Source: Oryzias latipes (Eukaryota; Chordata; Actinopteri; Beloniformes; Adrianichthyidae). Taken from it: 64,000 nucleotides of DNA. Positions 22,345 to 31,791 of the stretch are shown piece after piece. Position numbers and translations under genes: made by a program. The DNA lies in contig NC_019860.2 in assembly GCF_002234675.1 (NCBI RefSeq), forward strand, positions 9,360,586-9,424,585. The letters are read 5' to 3'. How positions within the stretch are numbered: position 1 is the stretch's first letter; every line of letters starts with the position of its first letter. Under the pieces are notes generated by a model that saw nothing but the letters and a program-made list of their open reading frames with translations, ran no database searches and was not told where the DNA came from.

Positions 22345-23274
22345 CAGGGGTCGGCAACCCAAAATGTTGAAAGAGCCAAATTGGACGAAAAAAAAAAAAA
22401 TGTCTGGAGCCGCAAAATATTAAAAGCCCTATTTAAGCCTTATAATGAAGGCAACACATGCAATATGTATCTGTATTAGCTATATTAGTCTACTATAAAA
22501 ATGACTAAGTTGCTACAAATACATAATGAGCATTATTAACGATTAAATGTTTATTTGCCCTGCAGTGCATTCTGCGGAGAACGACGAGTCATGTGACTGC
22601 TCTGTTATGAAAGTTTAACTTCATTACAATATCAATGAATTATGTTTCATTGATATTGACTTTGATAAAATTCAAGATATGTAATAAAGAAATCCGATTT
22701 TTGATGTTCTTTTTTTTTTTTTGAAAATTGGAACAAAAAACAACAAAATGGGACGTGCGTGATGACGTGCCCCTTTTTGGGAACTAAACAGAGTGCAATA
22801 AAACGTAGCCTGCGTTTATAAAAAAGCAAACTAGAGCTTTTTGAAAAGGTAAAGTATATCAAATCAAATTAATACAGTTAAGCTTGATTTTTGTGCAAAT
22901 GCCAAGCAAGTCAGTGAAAGCGTAAAACGCAGCAGCATCCTCTTCTTTCGCTGTACATCTCTGGCAAAGACAGTCAGCTTGCGCTCGAATGATAAAAAAA
23001 CTTTTATCCTTTGCGGCGCCTGGAGACTATCATTCAGCTCGTTTAGGTGGCTTGTCACAGTCATATCCACCAAAAAGTGCAGCTTTTCGAGCCACTCAGT
23101 ATCTTCCAGTTGCGGGTAGTTCAGGTCTTTGCTTTTCAGGAATGTTTTCACGTGTTCGAAACAGACAACAAAGTGACGCAAAACATCACCCCTGGACAGC
23201 CATCGGACTTTGTTGTGTAGCAGGAGATCAGAATATTCGCTTTCAACTTCATCAAGCAATGCACGGAACTGACG

Positions 23275-23307
<33 letters not shown>

Positions 23308-24032
23308 CATCTGCTGGTAGAAATGTGTGTCACAGGCTATGACTCAAATCTTTGTTGACAGAAATGTTGAAATTTAATATTGTAGTGGCGGTCATTTGTA
23401 TTTTAGGTCTGTTAGTAGCAGGGGATTATGGGATGCGGTCTCCTGATCTAATTAGGGCTCAGCATAAGCGTTTCTGTTTGCCCACGTTTCTTTTCATATT
23501 GCAGTTTTGTTGTTCCACCTTAGTTTATTCTTCCTGTTATGTTGTTTCTTGATGTTGCACCATGAGTGTGGAAGGGGGAGAGGTTGATGACACCTGTTCA
23601 ATGTTCAATGTGATGTGTGTTCAAAATAATTGGGCTTGTTATGTTGGAAAAGGGAATGTCCCCTCAGCTTCTCTTTCAGGTTCCTTCTCTCTGAGACTGT
23701 TCGGAGTCGTGCGGTGTATGGGACATGGCAGCTCTCCAGCACAGCCAGTTGATTGACAGCTTAACTTGTTGACAGCTTGGCTCCCGTTTTGCCCGCTGCA
23801 AGCGACGTACCTGCTGGGCGTTACAATATATATTCTACACATTTTTACAGTATTGGAAAACATTAAGAATGTTAGTGTCTTGTTTTTCCTCCTACAGAAA
23901 CCATATTAAAAATATATATATTTCTCTCCCCGATCTTTTTACAATTTCAAACATTTTTGAAAATGCTCCAGGGAGCCACTAGGGAAACGCTAAAGACCTG
24001 CATGCGGATCCTGAGCCGCGGGTTGCCGACCC
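22345..24032 (-). mobile_element. hAT-Charlie-like element, decayed
   Basis: The ends are CAGGGGTCGGCAACCC (22,345) and GGGTTGCCGACCC (ending 24,032), inverted copies. The flanks acttaaac and aaacttaag are an imperfect 8-bp-type duplication. A minus-strand transposase remnant lies inside. A T/A homopolymer of about 28 bp sits at 23,281-23,309. Sequence on both sides of the element matches the tRNA-His repeat unit, so it inserted into an older copy of that unit. Confidence 0.8.
22864..23280 (-). pseudogene. hAT transposase fragment (GTF2IRD2/ZBED-like)
   Basis: The frame contains VESEYSDLLLHNKVRWLSRG, VLRHFVVCFEHVKTFL, YPQLEDTEWLEKLHFLVDMT, and HLNELNDSLQ with a following FERKLTVFARD. These are the HN-VRWLSRG and HLN-LN-LQG blocks of Charlie-type hAT transposases. 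The N-terminal zinc finger and C-terminal dimerisation region are absent. Confidence 0.75.
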
Positions 24033-24832
24033 AAACTTAAGTTGTTGGGCATGTGAAGTCCAGACAGCCGAGTTCTGGCATCTTGGATGTATTTTACCTT
24101 GCTCCTACGGAGCTCCTAAGCAACATTCTAATTAAAGCACAATTTAGACCTTCAGTAACATAAGGTGTTTGCAGGAAAAAAATGTGCAACCGGGTTCGGT
24201 GAGAAAAAGGAACATGCACTAATTGCATGAACAGCATGCCAGAAACCAACCTTCAAGAAGAAGACTTTATCACACCAGCTGTCTTTACTGAGTCTGAAAG
24301 TGACACCAAAATGAAGACAAAAACAACAGGCTCATTTCCACCATGCCTTCCCAAGTGTCCAAGGGTCCTTGGGCAAGACATTAAATCCTGTTTTTGTCCT
24401 GGTCGTTTAAGGTTGGCGCCACTATTTTGTAATGTGTGAATGTGTGTGTCTATTGGGGAATGGGACTGTGAATTTAAAGCAAGCCTTCTAAGAAGGTAGT
24501 AAAGCACCAACTGCATAAGTAGCATATGCTGTTAACTATTTATTCAGATTTTTACTGGTAGAAGAATCTGACAGTGAGAACAATACAAATACCCAGAATT
24601 GTGAGAGCCTGTGACACTTGGATGGGAACTTGGTGACTTAAGGCCATAGATGTTTAAAGATAAAAGCATGTGGACCTGTACGGCTGCTGTTTCTTTTTGG
24701 GTTATCCATGCCCATGGATGGTCGTAGAGAGGAGTGGCTGCAATCATAAGGAGAGTACAGGTGTGTTTGAGAGTTCCCTTTAGGCTTGTTGAAAGCAGAA
24801 GCTATGATTGTTGTGCGTATGGTAAGTGTTTT

Positions 24833-26512
24833 ATTTATTTTTATTTTTTATTTAACCTTTATTTACCCAGGAATTTTCCCATTGAGATTAAGAATCTCTT
24901 TTTCGAGGGAGTCCTGGCTAGGGGGGAAACAATAAATTACATTTACAATAAAAATGTCAACATTAAAAACAAATAAAAATTAGAACTCATGTAAAACAGG
25001 TACAGTTAAAAGTGACTTTCTCCTCAAATCTCAGCTTGGATTTAAAAATATTTAGAGGAATGAGTTCTTTTAATTTCCATCTTTTCTGTAGAGTGTTCCA
25101 TGTGGAGGGGGCAGAAAAGACAAAAGCCTTTTTCCCCAGTTCTGTACGAGCAAATGGAACGGCGAGCGATAGATGGTCATTTGAGCGCAGTCCGTATGAT
25201 TCCACAGGCCTCAGCTTGATCAGGCTGCAAATGTAGGAAGGTAAAAGTCCAAGAAGAGATTTGTAAATAAAAATGCACCAGTGTGTGAGCGTCCTGGTGG
25301 ACAGAGAAGACCATCCCACTCGAGAGTACAGTTCACAATGATGAGTTGAGGCCTTGCAGTTTGTCACAAACCTCAAAGCGGCGTGATACACGGAATCAAT
25401 CTTACTCAAACATTGAGCTGTTGCATTCATATATAAAAGGTCTCCATAATCTAAAATGGATAAGAAAGTTGCTGTGACAAGTCGTTTTTTAATCCCAAAT
25501 GAAAAACAACACTTGTTTCGAAATAAAAAACCCAGTTTCAATTTTAGTTTCCTAACAAGATTTTCAATGTGGGGCTTGAATGAGAGTGCATCATCAATCA
25601 AGATTCCCAGATATTTGTACACGTGAACCAACTCAATTTCATTTCCTTCTAGAGTGGAAACTGTAAGGAAACCCTGTGGTGTTTTTCTAGAGTTTGAGAA
25701 CAGCATTAATTTGGTTTTGTCTGCATTAACCGTTAATTTTAGCTGGAGAAATGTGTGCTGTACCGTATCAAAAGCTTTTTGCAGATATTTAACAGCAGTG
25801 GTAGGGTGGTAGGGGATGGGTCAAAGCAGTAAATAATTGTGTCATCGGCATAAAAATGCATATTTGCATGAGACACATTTTGATCTATATTATTTATATA
25901 CATGACAAATAGGAGGGGTCCTAATACAGAACCCTGTGGCACCCCCTTGTGTACATTTAAGAATTCAGAACACAAACCGTCCTGTCTAACACATTGGGTT
26001 CTGTTCTTCATGTAATTTGTGAGCCAGGAGACTGCATGATCTGAAAGGCCAAAACTGATAAGTCTTTGTTTTAACACAATGTGATCCACAGTGTCAAATG
26101 CTTTTGATAAATCAATAAAGAGAGCAGCACAGTACTGCTTATTGTCAAGAGCAACAAGAATGTCATTTATCACTTTTGTAGCAGCAGTAATGGTACTGTG
26201 CTTTTTCCTGAAACCCGACTGTAATGTTGAGAGAAGCTCATTTGAGTATAAAAACTCTTTGAGTTGCTCGCACACAAGAGATTCAAGAATTTTTGACAAG
26301 ACACACAAATTGGAGATTGGCCTGTAGTTGGTTAAAACTGCTGGGTCACCTGCTTTTAAGTGGGGAGTAACAAAAGCTGACTTCCAGATGGAAGGAATTT
26401 CTTGAGTTTCATTTGACAGATTAAAAAGTGTTGTAGGAGGCTGAGCAATAAAATCAGCAGCCATTTTTAGAAAGGAAGGCTCTATCAGATCTGGCCCGGG
26501 AGGTTTTCTGTG
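24833..26512 (-). mobile_element. CR1/L2-group LINE inserted in repeat copy 1
   Basis: The sister unit reads straight through the insertion point (ggtaagtgttttgtgaag at 28,137-28,154), giving a clean empty site. The LINE carries RT blocks: YRPISNLCVLSKILE, LQSGFRKKHSTITAATK, FIDLSKAFDTVDH, GVPQGSVLGPLLF and an intact HFYADDTIIYC. The C-terminal frame is 24,987-25,706 (VYKYLGILIDDALSFKPH, LDYGDLLYMN). One frameshift near 25,735 separates them. The 5' end is truncated. The A-rich 3' tail appears as TTTATTTATTT at 24,831. Confidence 0.88.
25739..26512 (-). pseudogene. reverse transcriptase of the inserted LINE, near-intact core
   Basis: The RT core, including the YADD active site, is open from about 26,512 down to 25,739, where the frame ends. 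The open frame continues upstream to 26,746 only because the host repeat happens to be open, so those first residues are not LINE. Good motif preservation suggests a young insertion. Confidence 0.8.
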
Positions 26513-27158
26513 GTTTTGTGAAGTATTCTCTTGTAAGTTGATGTACCGATGATGCTGTTGTACGGAGCTCCTAAGCCACATTCTAATCAAAGCACACTTT
26601 AGACCTTCAATTACATAGGCTTTTGCGAGAAAAAAATGTGCAACCGTGTTTGGTGAGAACAAGGAACATGCACTGATCGCATGAACAGCACCTGCACTGT
26701 CCACAGGATAGGAGGGATTAAACCACTGAAAATTTGTATGACTCACCTACATCTTTCACTAGAAATACTCTTAAGACTATCTTTTTTCAGTTAGGTTAGG
26801 CCTTACAATGGCCTTTCTGTCAAGCTCCAGCAGCAGCGTAGGCCATCGGGGACAAGTAATAACTCACTCCGCCTTTGGAAAGGCGTGACATAATAGACAT
26901 TGAAATTCTCGTTGATTAGTGTACATGAATGAACCCAAAATGATCACAGTTTATTGAAGTTCCAAAGCATTTTGAAGTTGTGGAAGTGTTGTCCAACAGA
27001 CTGAAGCTGTTAGGCATGTGGAGTCCAGACAGCTAAGTTGTGGCATCTTGGATGTATTTTACCTCAAAGATGGTGTGAAGATTTTTCAGCATTGAAGGTG
27101 TTCATGATTAAACATTGCAAATTTACAAAAAGGGATCATTCATAATTTCTGAACATCC

Positions 27159-27230
27159 TGCTGTGACCTGGATTCGAACCGGGGTTGCTGCGGCCACAAC
27201 GCAGAGTACTAACAACTATACGATCACAGC
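27159..27230 (-). tRNA. tRNA-His (GTG), mutated copy, probably pseudo
   Basis: The 72-nt cloverleaf has an intact acceptor stem, anticodon arm with GTG, and discriminator A. Two changes differ from the other copies: a G-to-T change in the D-loop GG pair, and a C-A mismatch in the T stem (CCAGG against CCCGG). A T5 run on the minus strand about 25 nt downstream (aaaaa on plus near 27,127-27,131) would terminate polymerase III. Confidence 0.75.
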
Positions 27231-28489
27231 TGAGAAGTGATAGTGGCCACAGTTCTAGTCTTTGTTGCTCTCCAGGGCTTTTTTGTCAGAACACAGTTGG
27301 ACCTCAAGAACAGTAGAAATGCTGAGTTTGTTATCTTCATACACACATATAGGAGAGACACATTTTCACATCACAATCACAGCAGGTGACAACTCTGGTC
27401 TTTCATCTCAATACTTTTGCCCCTTTTAGTCAGAAACATTGTTCTATTCTCTCTTTACGTTGTATCAGCCTTAACAGCGGCATGTGGGTAGACACTGGCT
27501 TTAATCACCATACAGAAAACACCATAGTGATCTTGGTACACCAAGGTGTGAGACAAGAAACCAACCTTGAAGAAGAAGACTTTATCACAACAGCTGTCTT
27601 TACTGAGTCTGAAAGTGACACCAAAATGAAGACAAAAACAACAAGCTCATTTCCACCATGCCTTCCCAAGTGTCCAAGGGTCCTTGGGCAAGACATTAAA
27701 TCCTGTTTTTGTCCTGGTCATTTAAGGTTGGCGCCACTATTTTGTAATGTGTGAATGTGTGTGTCTATTGGGGAATGGGACTGTGAATTTAAAGCAAGCC
27801 TTCTAAGAAGGTAATAAAGCACCAACTGCATGAGTAGCATATGCTGTTAACTGTTTATTCAGATTTTCACTGGTAGAAGAATCTGACAGTGAGAACAATA
27901 CAAATACCCAGAATTGTGAGAGCCTGTGACACTTGGATGGGAACTTGGTGACTTAAGGCCATAGATGTTTAAAGATAAAAGCATCTGCACCTGTACGGCT
28001 GCTGTGGCTCTTTGGGTAATCCACGCCCATGGATGGTCGTAGAGAGGAGTGGCTGCAATCATAAGGAGAGTACATGTGTGTTTGAGAGTTCCCTTTAGAG
28101 TCGTTGAAAGCAGAGGCTATGATTGTTGTGCGTATGGTAAGTGTTTTGTGAAGTATTCTCTTGTAAGTTGATGTACAGATGATGCTGTTGTACGGAGCTC
28201 CTAAGCCACATTCTAATTAAAGCACACTTTAGACCTTCAATTACATATGCTTTTGCGGGGGGAAAATGCGCAACCGTGTTCGGTGAGAACAAGGAACATG
28301 CACTGATCGCATGAACAGCACCTGCACTGTCCACAGGATTCGAGGGAATAAAACCATTAAAAATCTGTATGAGACAACTACATCTTTCACAACAAATACT
28401 CTTAAGACTATCTTTTTTCGGTTGGGTTAGAGCTTACAATGGCCTTTCCGTCCAGCTCCGGCAGCAGCGTAGGCCGTCAGAGACAAGTA

Positions 28490-29277
28490 CAGTATTTTCA
28501 CGACCATAAGGCGCACCGGATGTTAGGGCGCGGTCTCAGTCATGGGGGATTTTACCATCTTTGACACATACAAAAGGCGCACCGGGTGTTAAGGCGCAGG
28601 CACGTTAACGCCCCGTTCAGAACCTCAGCGCTTCTAGAGTGGGTTAATAAAACATCCAGTCTCTGATTTTTTTAGAGGAAACATTTTTATCTTGTTACTG
28701 TTCTCCCTAACTGACCACAAACTGAATGGTCGCTCACTTGCAGCGCTCTTGTCTCCCTTCCTCCTTACAAGCGCTGAACACACAGCACACACACAGAGAC
28801 ACTGCGTGTGCCGTCACCTTTCTTCCTTTCTATGCGCTAGAAAACGGAGCTGCTTTCAGCACACACATATACACAGAGACAGACTTTCGGGTCTCCTTTC
28901 TTCATATGCGCTGGCGAAAACCTGCTCCTTTCAGCACACACACAGACACACAGAACTGCGCCAGTCTGTCTCTGCATTTCTCCTTTGCGCTAGCGAAAAC
29001 AGCAGTTTAAAGCAGTGGGCCAGCTGCTTCTCTGCTCACTCCTCCTGTACTGAAATGTTTGAGGGTTATGAGGTAGAAGGAGCATAGAAGGCTTTAAAAT
29101 TTAGACAGTTGCACTGCAGTTAGGTTCCACTTGGCCTTCACGTCTCTCTCCCTCCCTCACTCCATCTTCTTCTACGACCCACAACTGCACAAAAGGCGCA
29201 CCGGCTCATAGGGCGCCCCCTGCTGGCGGAAGAAAATGTATGACTTTTAAGTGCGCCTTATAGTCGTGAAAATACGG
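28490..29277. mobile_element. TA-flanked MITE (Tc1/mariner-type), 788 bp
   Basis: The ends CAGTATTTTCACGACCATAA and its inverse (ending CGTGAAAATACGG) are flanked by TA on each side (28,488-28,489 and 29,278-29,279). The sister unit has the uninterrupted site gacaagtaataactcac near 26,850-26,866. Inner repeats of aaggcgcacc occur at both ends. The interior holds no transposase. Frames at 28,692-29,087 are chance. Confidence 0.88.
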
Positions 29278-29579
29278 TAATGACTCACTCCGCCCTTGGA
29301 CAGGCGTGACGTAATAGACATTGAAATTTTCGTTGATTGGTGTACATGAATGAACCCAAAATGATCACAGTTTATTGAAGTTCCAAAGCATTTTGAAATT
29401 GTGGAAGTGTTGTCCAACAGACTGAAGCTGTTGGGCATGTGGAGTCCAGACAGCCAAGTTTTGGCATCTTGGATGTATTTTACCTCCAAGATGGTGTGAA
29501 GATTTTTCAACATTGAAGGTGTTCATGATTAAACATTGCAAATTTACTGAAAGGGATCGTTCATAATTTCTGAACATCC

Positions 29580-29651
29580 TGCTGTGACCCGGATTCGAAC
29601 CGGGGTTGCTGCGGCCACAACGCAGAGTACTAACCACTATACGATCACAGC
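29580..29651 (-). tRNA. tRNA-His (GTG), intact
   Basis: All stems pair perfectly: acceptor GCTGTGA with TCACAGC, anticodon stem CTGCG with CGCAG, T stem CCCGG with CCGGG. The A box (TATAGTGGTTAGTAC region) and B box (GGTTCGAATCC) are consensus. The anticodon is GTG and the discriminator A. The 5' G(-1) of mature tRNA-His is added after transcription, so its absence is expected. No run of four T occurs within about 40 nt downstream on the minus strand. Confidence 0.93.
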
Positions 29652-29690
29652 TGAGAAGTGATTGTGGTCACAGTTCTAGTCTTTGTTGCT

Positions 29691-30035
29691 CTCCAGGGCT
29701 TTTTGGTCAGAACACAGACCACAGGCCCCACTGCCCCAGAGCAATTAAAAGCCACCAGACAAGAACTAACTAGTCTGGCTCCAGGGTGGGGCACTGGTAA
29801 CTCTTATTGGGGGGAGTAGGTAGATGTATGAAAAGGTTTTTGGTTGAATCGCCCTTAGTCTGACCCGTCTCCCAGGACCAGTTTGAGGTGGAACACCACC
29901 CAGGTACCGGCTCCTGGGATCATTCGGGCACGCAAACCCCTCCACCACGATAAGGTGGCGATTCAGGGGGGGGATATTTATCAGTCACTAGCCAATCACT
30001 AACAATTACTGTGGGGAAACTGAAATAATGGGAGA
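29691..30035 (+). repeat. leader-like segment shared by three blocks (copy 1)
   Basis: The segment gccccactgccccagag ... gataaggtggcgattcagg ... gtggggaaac recurs at 51,540-51,842 and 62,020-62,333. Its style resembles a LINE 5' untranslated region. At 51.8 kb it runs into an ORF1 remnant, which supports that. Here it directly follows the tRNA-His unit and is followed by AT-rich flank. Confidence 0.75.
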
Positions 30036-30094
30036 AAACCCACAGGACTGCCCGGATTTAATTTGGTTCATTATCTACATGTTGGTGACTGATA

Positions 30095-30290
30095 TTTATT
30101 TATTTATTTATTTAATATTTATTTATTTATTTATTTATTTATTTGTTTGTTTGATTATTTGTATTATTTTTTTAATTGTATTCATTATTAATTACTTATT
30201 GTATAGTTGAATTGTATATTTTATTATTATTAATATTATTATTAGTACTATTATATTTTTACTATTACTAACTACTATTTTACTTTTATT
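30095..30290. repeat. (TTTA)n microsatellite and AT-rich tract
   Basis: A tttattta run at about 30,098-30,143 is followed by tattattattaatatt-type sequence. The same tract recurs in shorter form at 62,400-62,440 and 53,640-53,700 in the sister blocks. Confidence 0.8.
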
Positions 30291-31790
30291 ACTATCACTT
30301 TTAGCCACATGCAGCTCAGACAGCCTAACAGAAAGAGAACGCGTAGATGCAGACAGCGAGGGCGGGTGGCGTGTAGAGGTGAGTGATGGTGAGGGAAATT
30401 TGCACTCTTAGCCTCTAATTCATTTAAAAAAAATCTTTTTTAGAATCTAGGGAAAGCCGGAGCACCCGGAGAGAACCCACTAATGCACAAAGGAACACAA
30501 AACTATTCTCCACATAGTGATTACCTTATTACCCTTGTGCTATCCACGGCACTTTAACTTTGGGAGTGGGGTCATCTGGACCCCACAAGACATATAGCAT
30601 ATAAACGCTCGGGTTTCCTTGGACTAGGGGCGGCTGAAATTCCTGGGTGGTTTCTCTTTGTGTCAGCCTGCCCCAGTTGTTTGCCTTAGCTCATCTTGCC
30701 TGGTTTTGCCCTCATTTATTACTTTTGGAGTTTTTTGCCCTGGTGTTGAGCTTCTCTTTTGTGTTTTTACGTTTCAGGTTCTTTTCAGTTTGCTGTATTT
30801 TGTGTGGTATTTCTGTCTTCCCTTGTTGTTGAAATAGCCATGCTCTCTAATTTGCTATTTACTAACCCCCCTTCATTTGTGTCCTTGTTTTCTTATCCCT
30901 CTTTGTTGGTGCAATACCTGTAATAAACGACCTAGCCACCATTTATTGCTGATCCCTCACTGGTTGTTTTGTTTTGTCTTTATGTTACATATTCATCCCT
31001 TTTTAAGTAGGCAGCATGGATTTAAAGGGATGGAACAGTGGGGCTGGGGTTGCACCAATTCAGGCAACATTATAAGAACTTCATGGTTCCTTCTCATGAA
31101 GGAGCTTTGAACCGCTCTTGGCCTGGCTCGTCACTTCGGACCTGTCTGCCATGGGTGACAACAGCAGGGGAGTTAGCCCCAGACATCTTTGCTCCTTGAA
31201 TAACTCCAGCTCCCAAACCCCTCCACACCTTTAACGTTGGTTTACTGAGGGCTCTGTATTTATATTTGTATGCTTGTCCAGAAATATTTTTCATATTTTG
31301 TTTAAGAACTTTATCTCTATATATTTTTGGATATTTCATGCATCACTATATTTTTCTGTAAAGCAATCTCTGTACGTTGAGATATTTATGAGTCTATCTT
31401 TTTGTATTTTTCTGTCTAAGACAATATATCCTAACATATTCGTATATTTGTATATAAATCTATTTTTTAGTGTTATATTAATACTTTTTAATACAAAGAC
31501 CAAGAGAAACTTCAAGTCAAACAGAGATAAACTAACTAAATGAATATATGAATAATATATAAAAACAAAGACCTACAAATATTTATCAACTTTAGACTTG
31601 TTTCTGTACTTTTAAATAAAGAATAAATATTTAAAATAAATTAATGACAACTTAAATTTATTTTAGTAAAAAAAACTAACAATTTTTAATACTAAATAAT
31701 TCAATATGAATTCATTTAAAAAAACCTGTCACACCTTTTTATTACTAAAATACTTTTATTCCTACTAGCTAATGTTATCTAATTTTTACA
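30290..31790. repeat. duplicated flank between leader segment and coiled-coil gene
   Basis: The flank matches 62,580-64,000 nearly base for base and parts of 53,760-53,890 and 58,380-58,980. It includes acccttgtgctatcc (about 30,532) and a ggaccccacaagacatatag run. At 30,620-31,000 there is a T-rich leader with a ctgtaataaa signal. At 31,090-31,240 a second leader-like piece carries aaacccctccacacc. Paired frames at 31,094-31,339 and 63,372-63,617 are conserved because the DNA is duplicated. I do not call them genes. Confidence 0.7.
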
Positions 31791-31791
31791 C

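Larger units (their letters stand above)
24033..27289. repeat. tRNA-His-bearing repeat unit, copy 1 (with LINE inside)
   Basis: The block from about 24,206 to 27,289 matches 27,540-29,690 and 60,830-62,020 at high identity. Shared landmarks are a cttccaccatgcc-type run, cttgggcaagacattaa, ccatggatggtcgtagagag, ctcctaagccacattctaat and a terminal minus-strand tRNA-His. The piece 24,036-24,205 is a shuffled fragment of the same unit. Copy 1 carries a 1.7-kb LINE that the others lack. Confidence 0.85.
27498..29690. repeat. tRNA-His-bearing repeat unit, copy 2
   Basis: The unit runs from tttaatcaccatacagaaaa to the conserved end gtcagaacacag after the tRNA. It lacks the LINE of copy 1 but has a MITE at 28,490-29,277 that copy 1 lacks. 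Spacing of the tRNA at the far end is the same in all copies. Short frames in the unit (e.g. 27,386-27,754) are conserved only because the DNA is duplicated. Confidence 0.85.

Noticed and set aside
28692-29087. 131- and 94-residue plus frames rich in His/Thr
   Set aside because: They are inside a TA-flanked MITE and driven by cacaca simple sequence.
30028-30210. 60-residue hydrophobic frame
   Set aside because: Translation of a (TTTA)n microsatellite.
31094-31339. 81-residue minus frame conserved at 63,372-63,617
   Set aside because: Conservation follows from the duplicated DNA, both copies lie in leader-like repeat sequence, and no motif was recognised.
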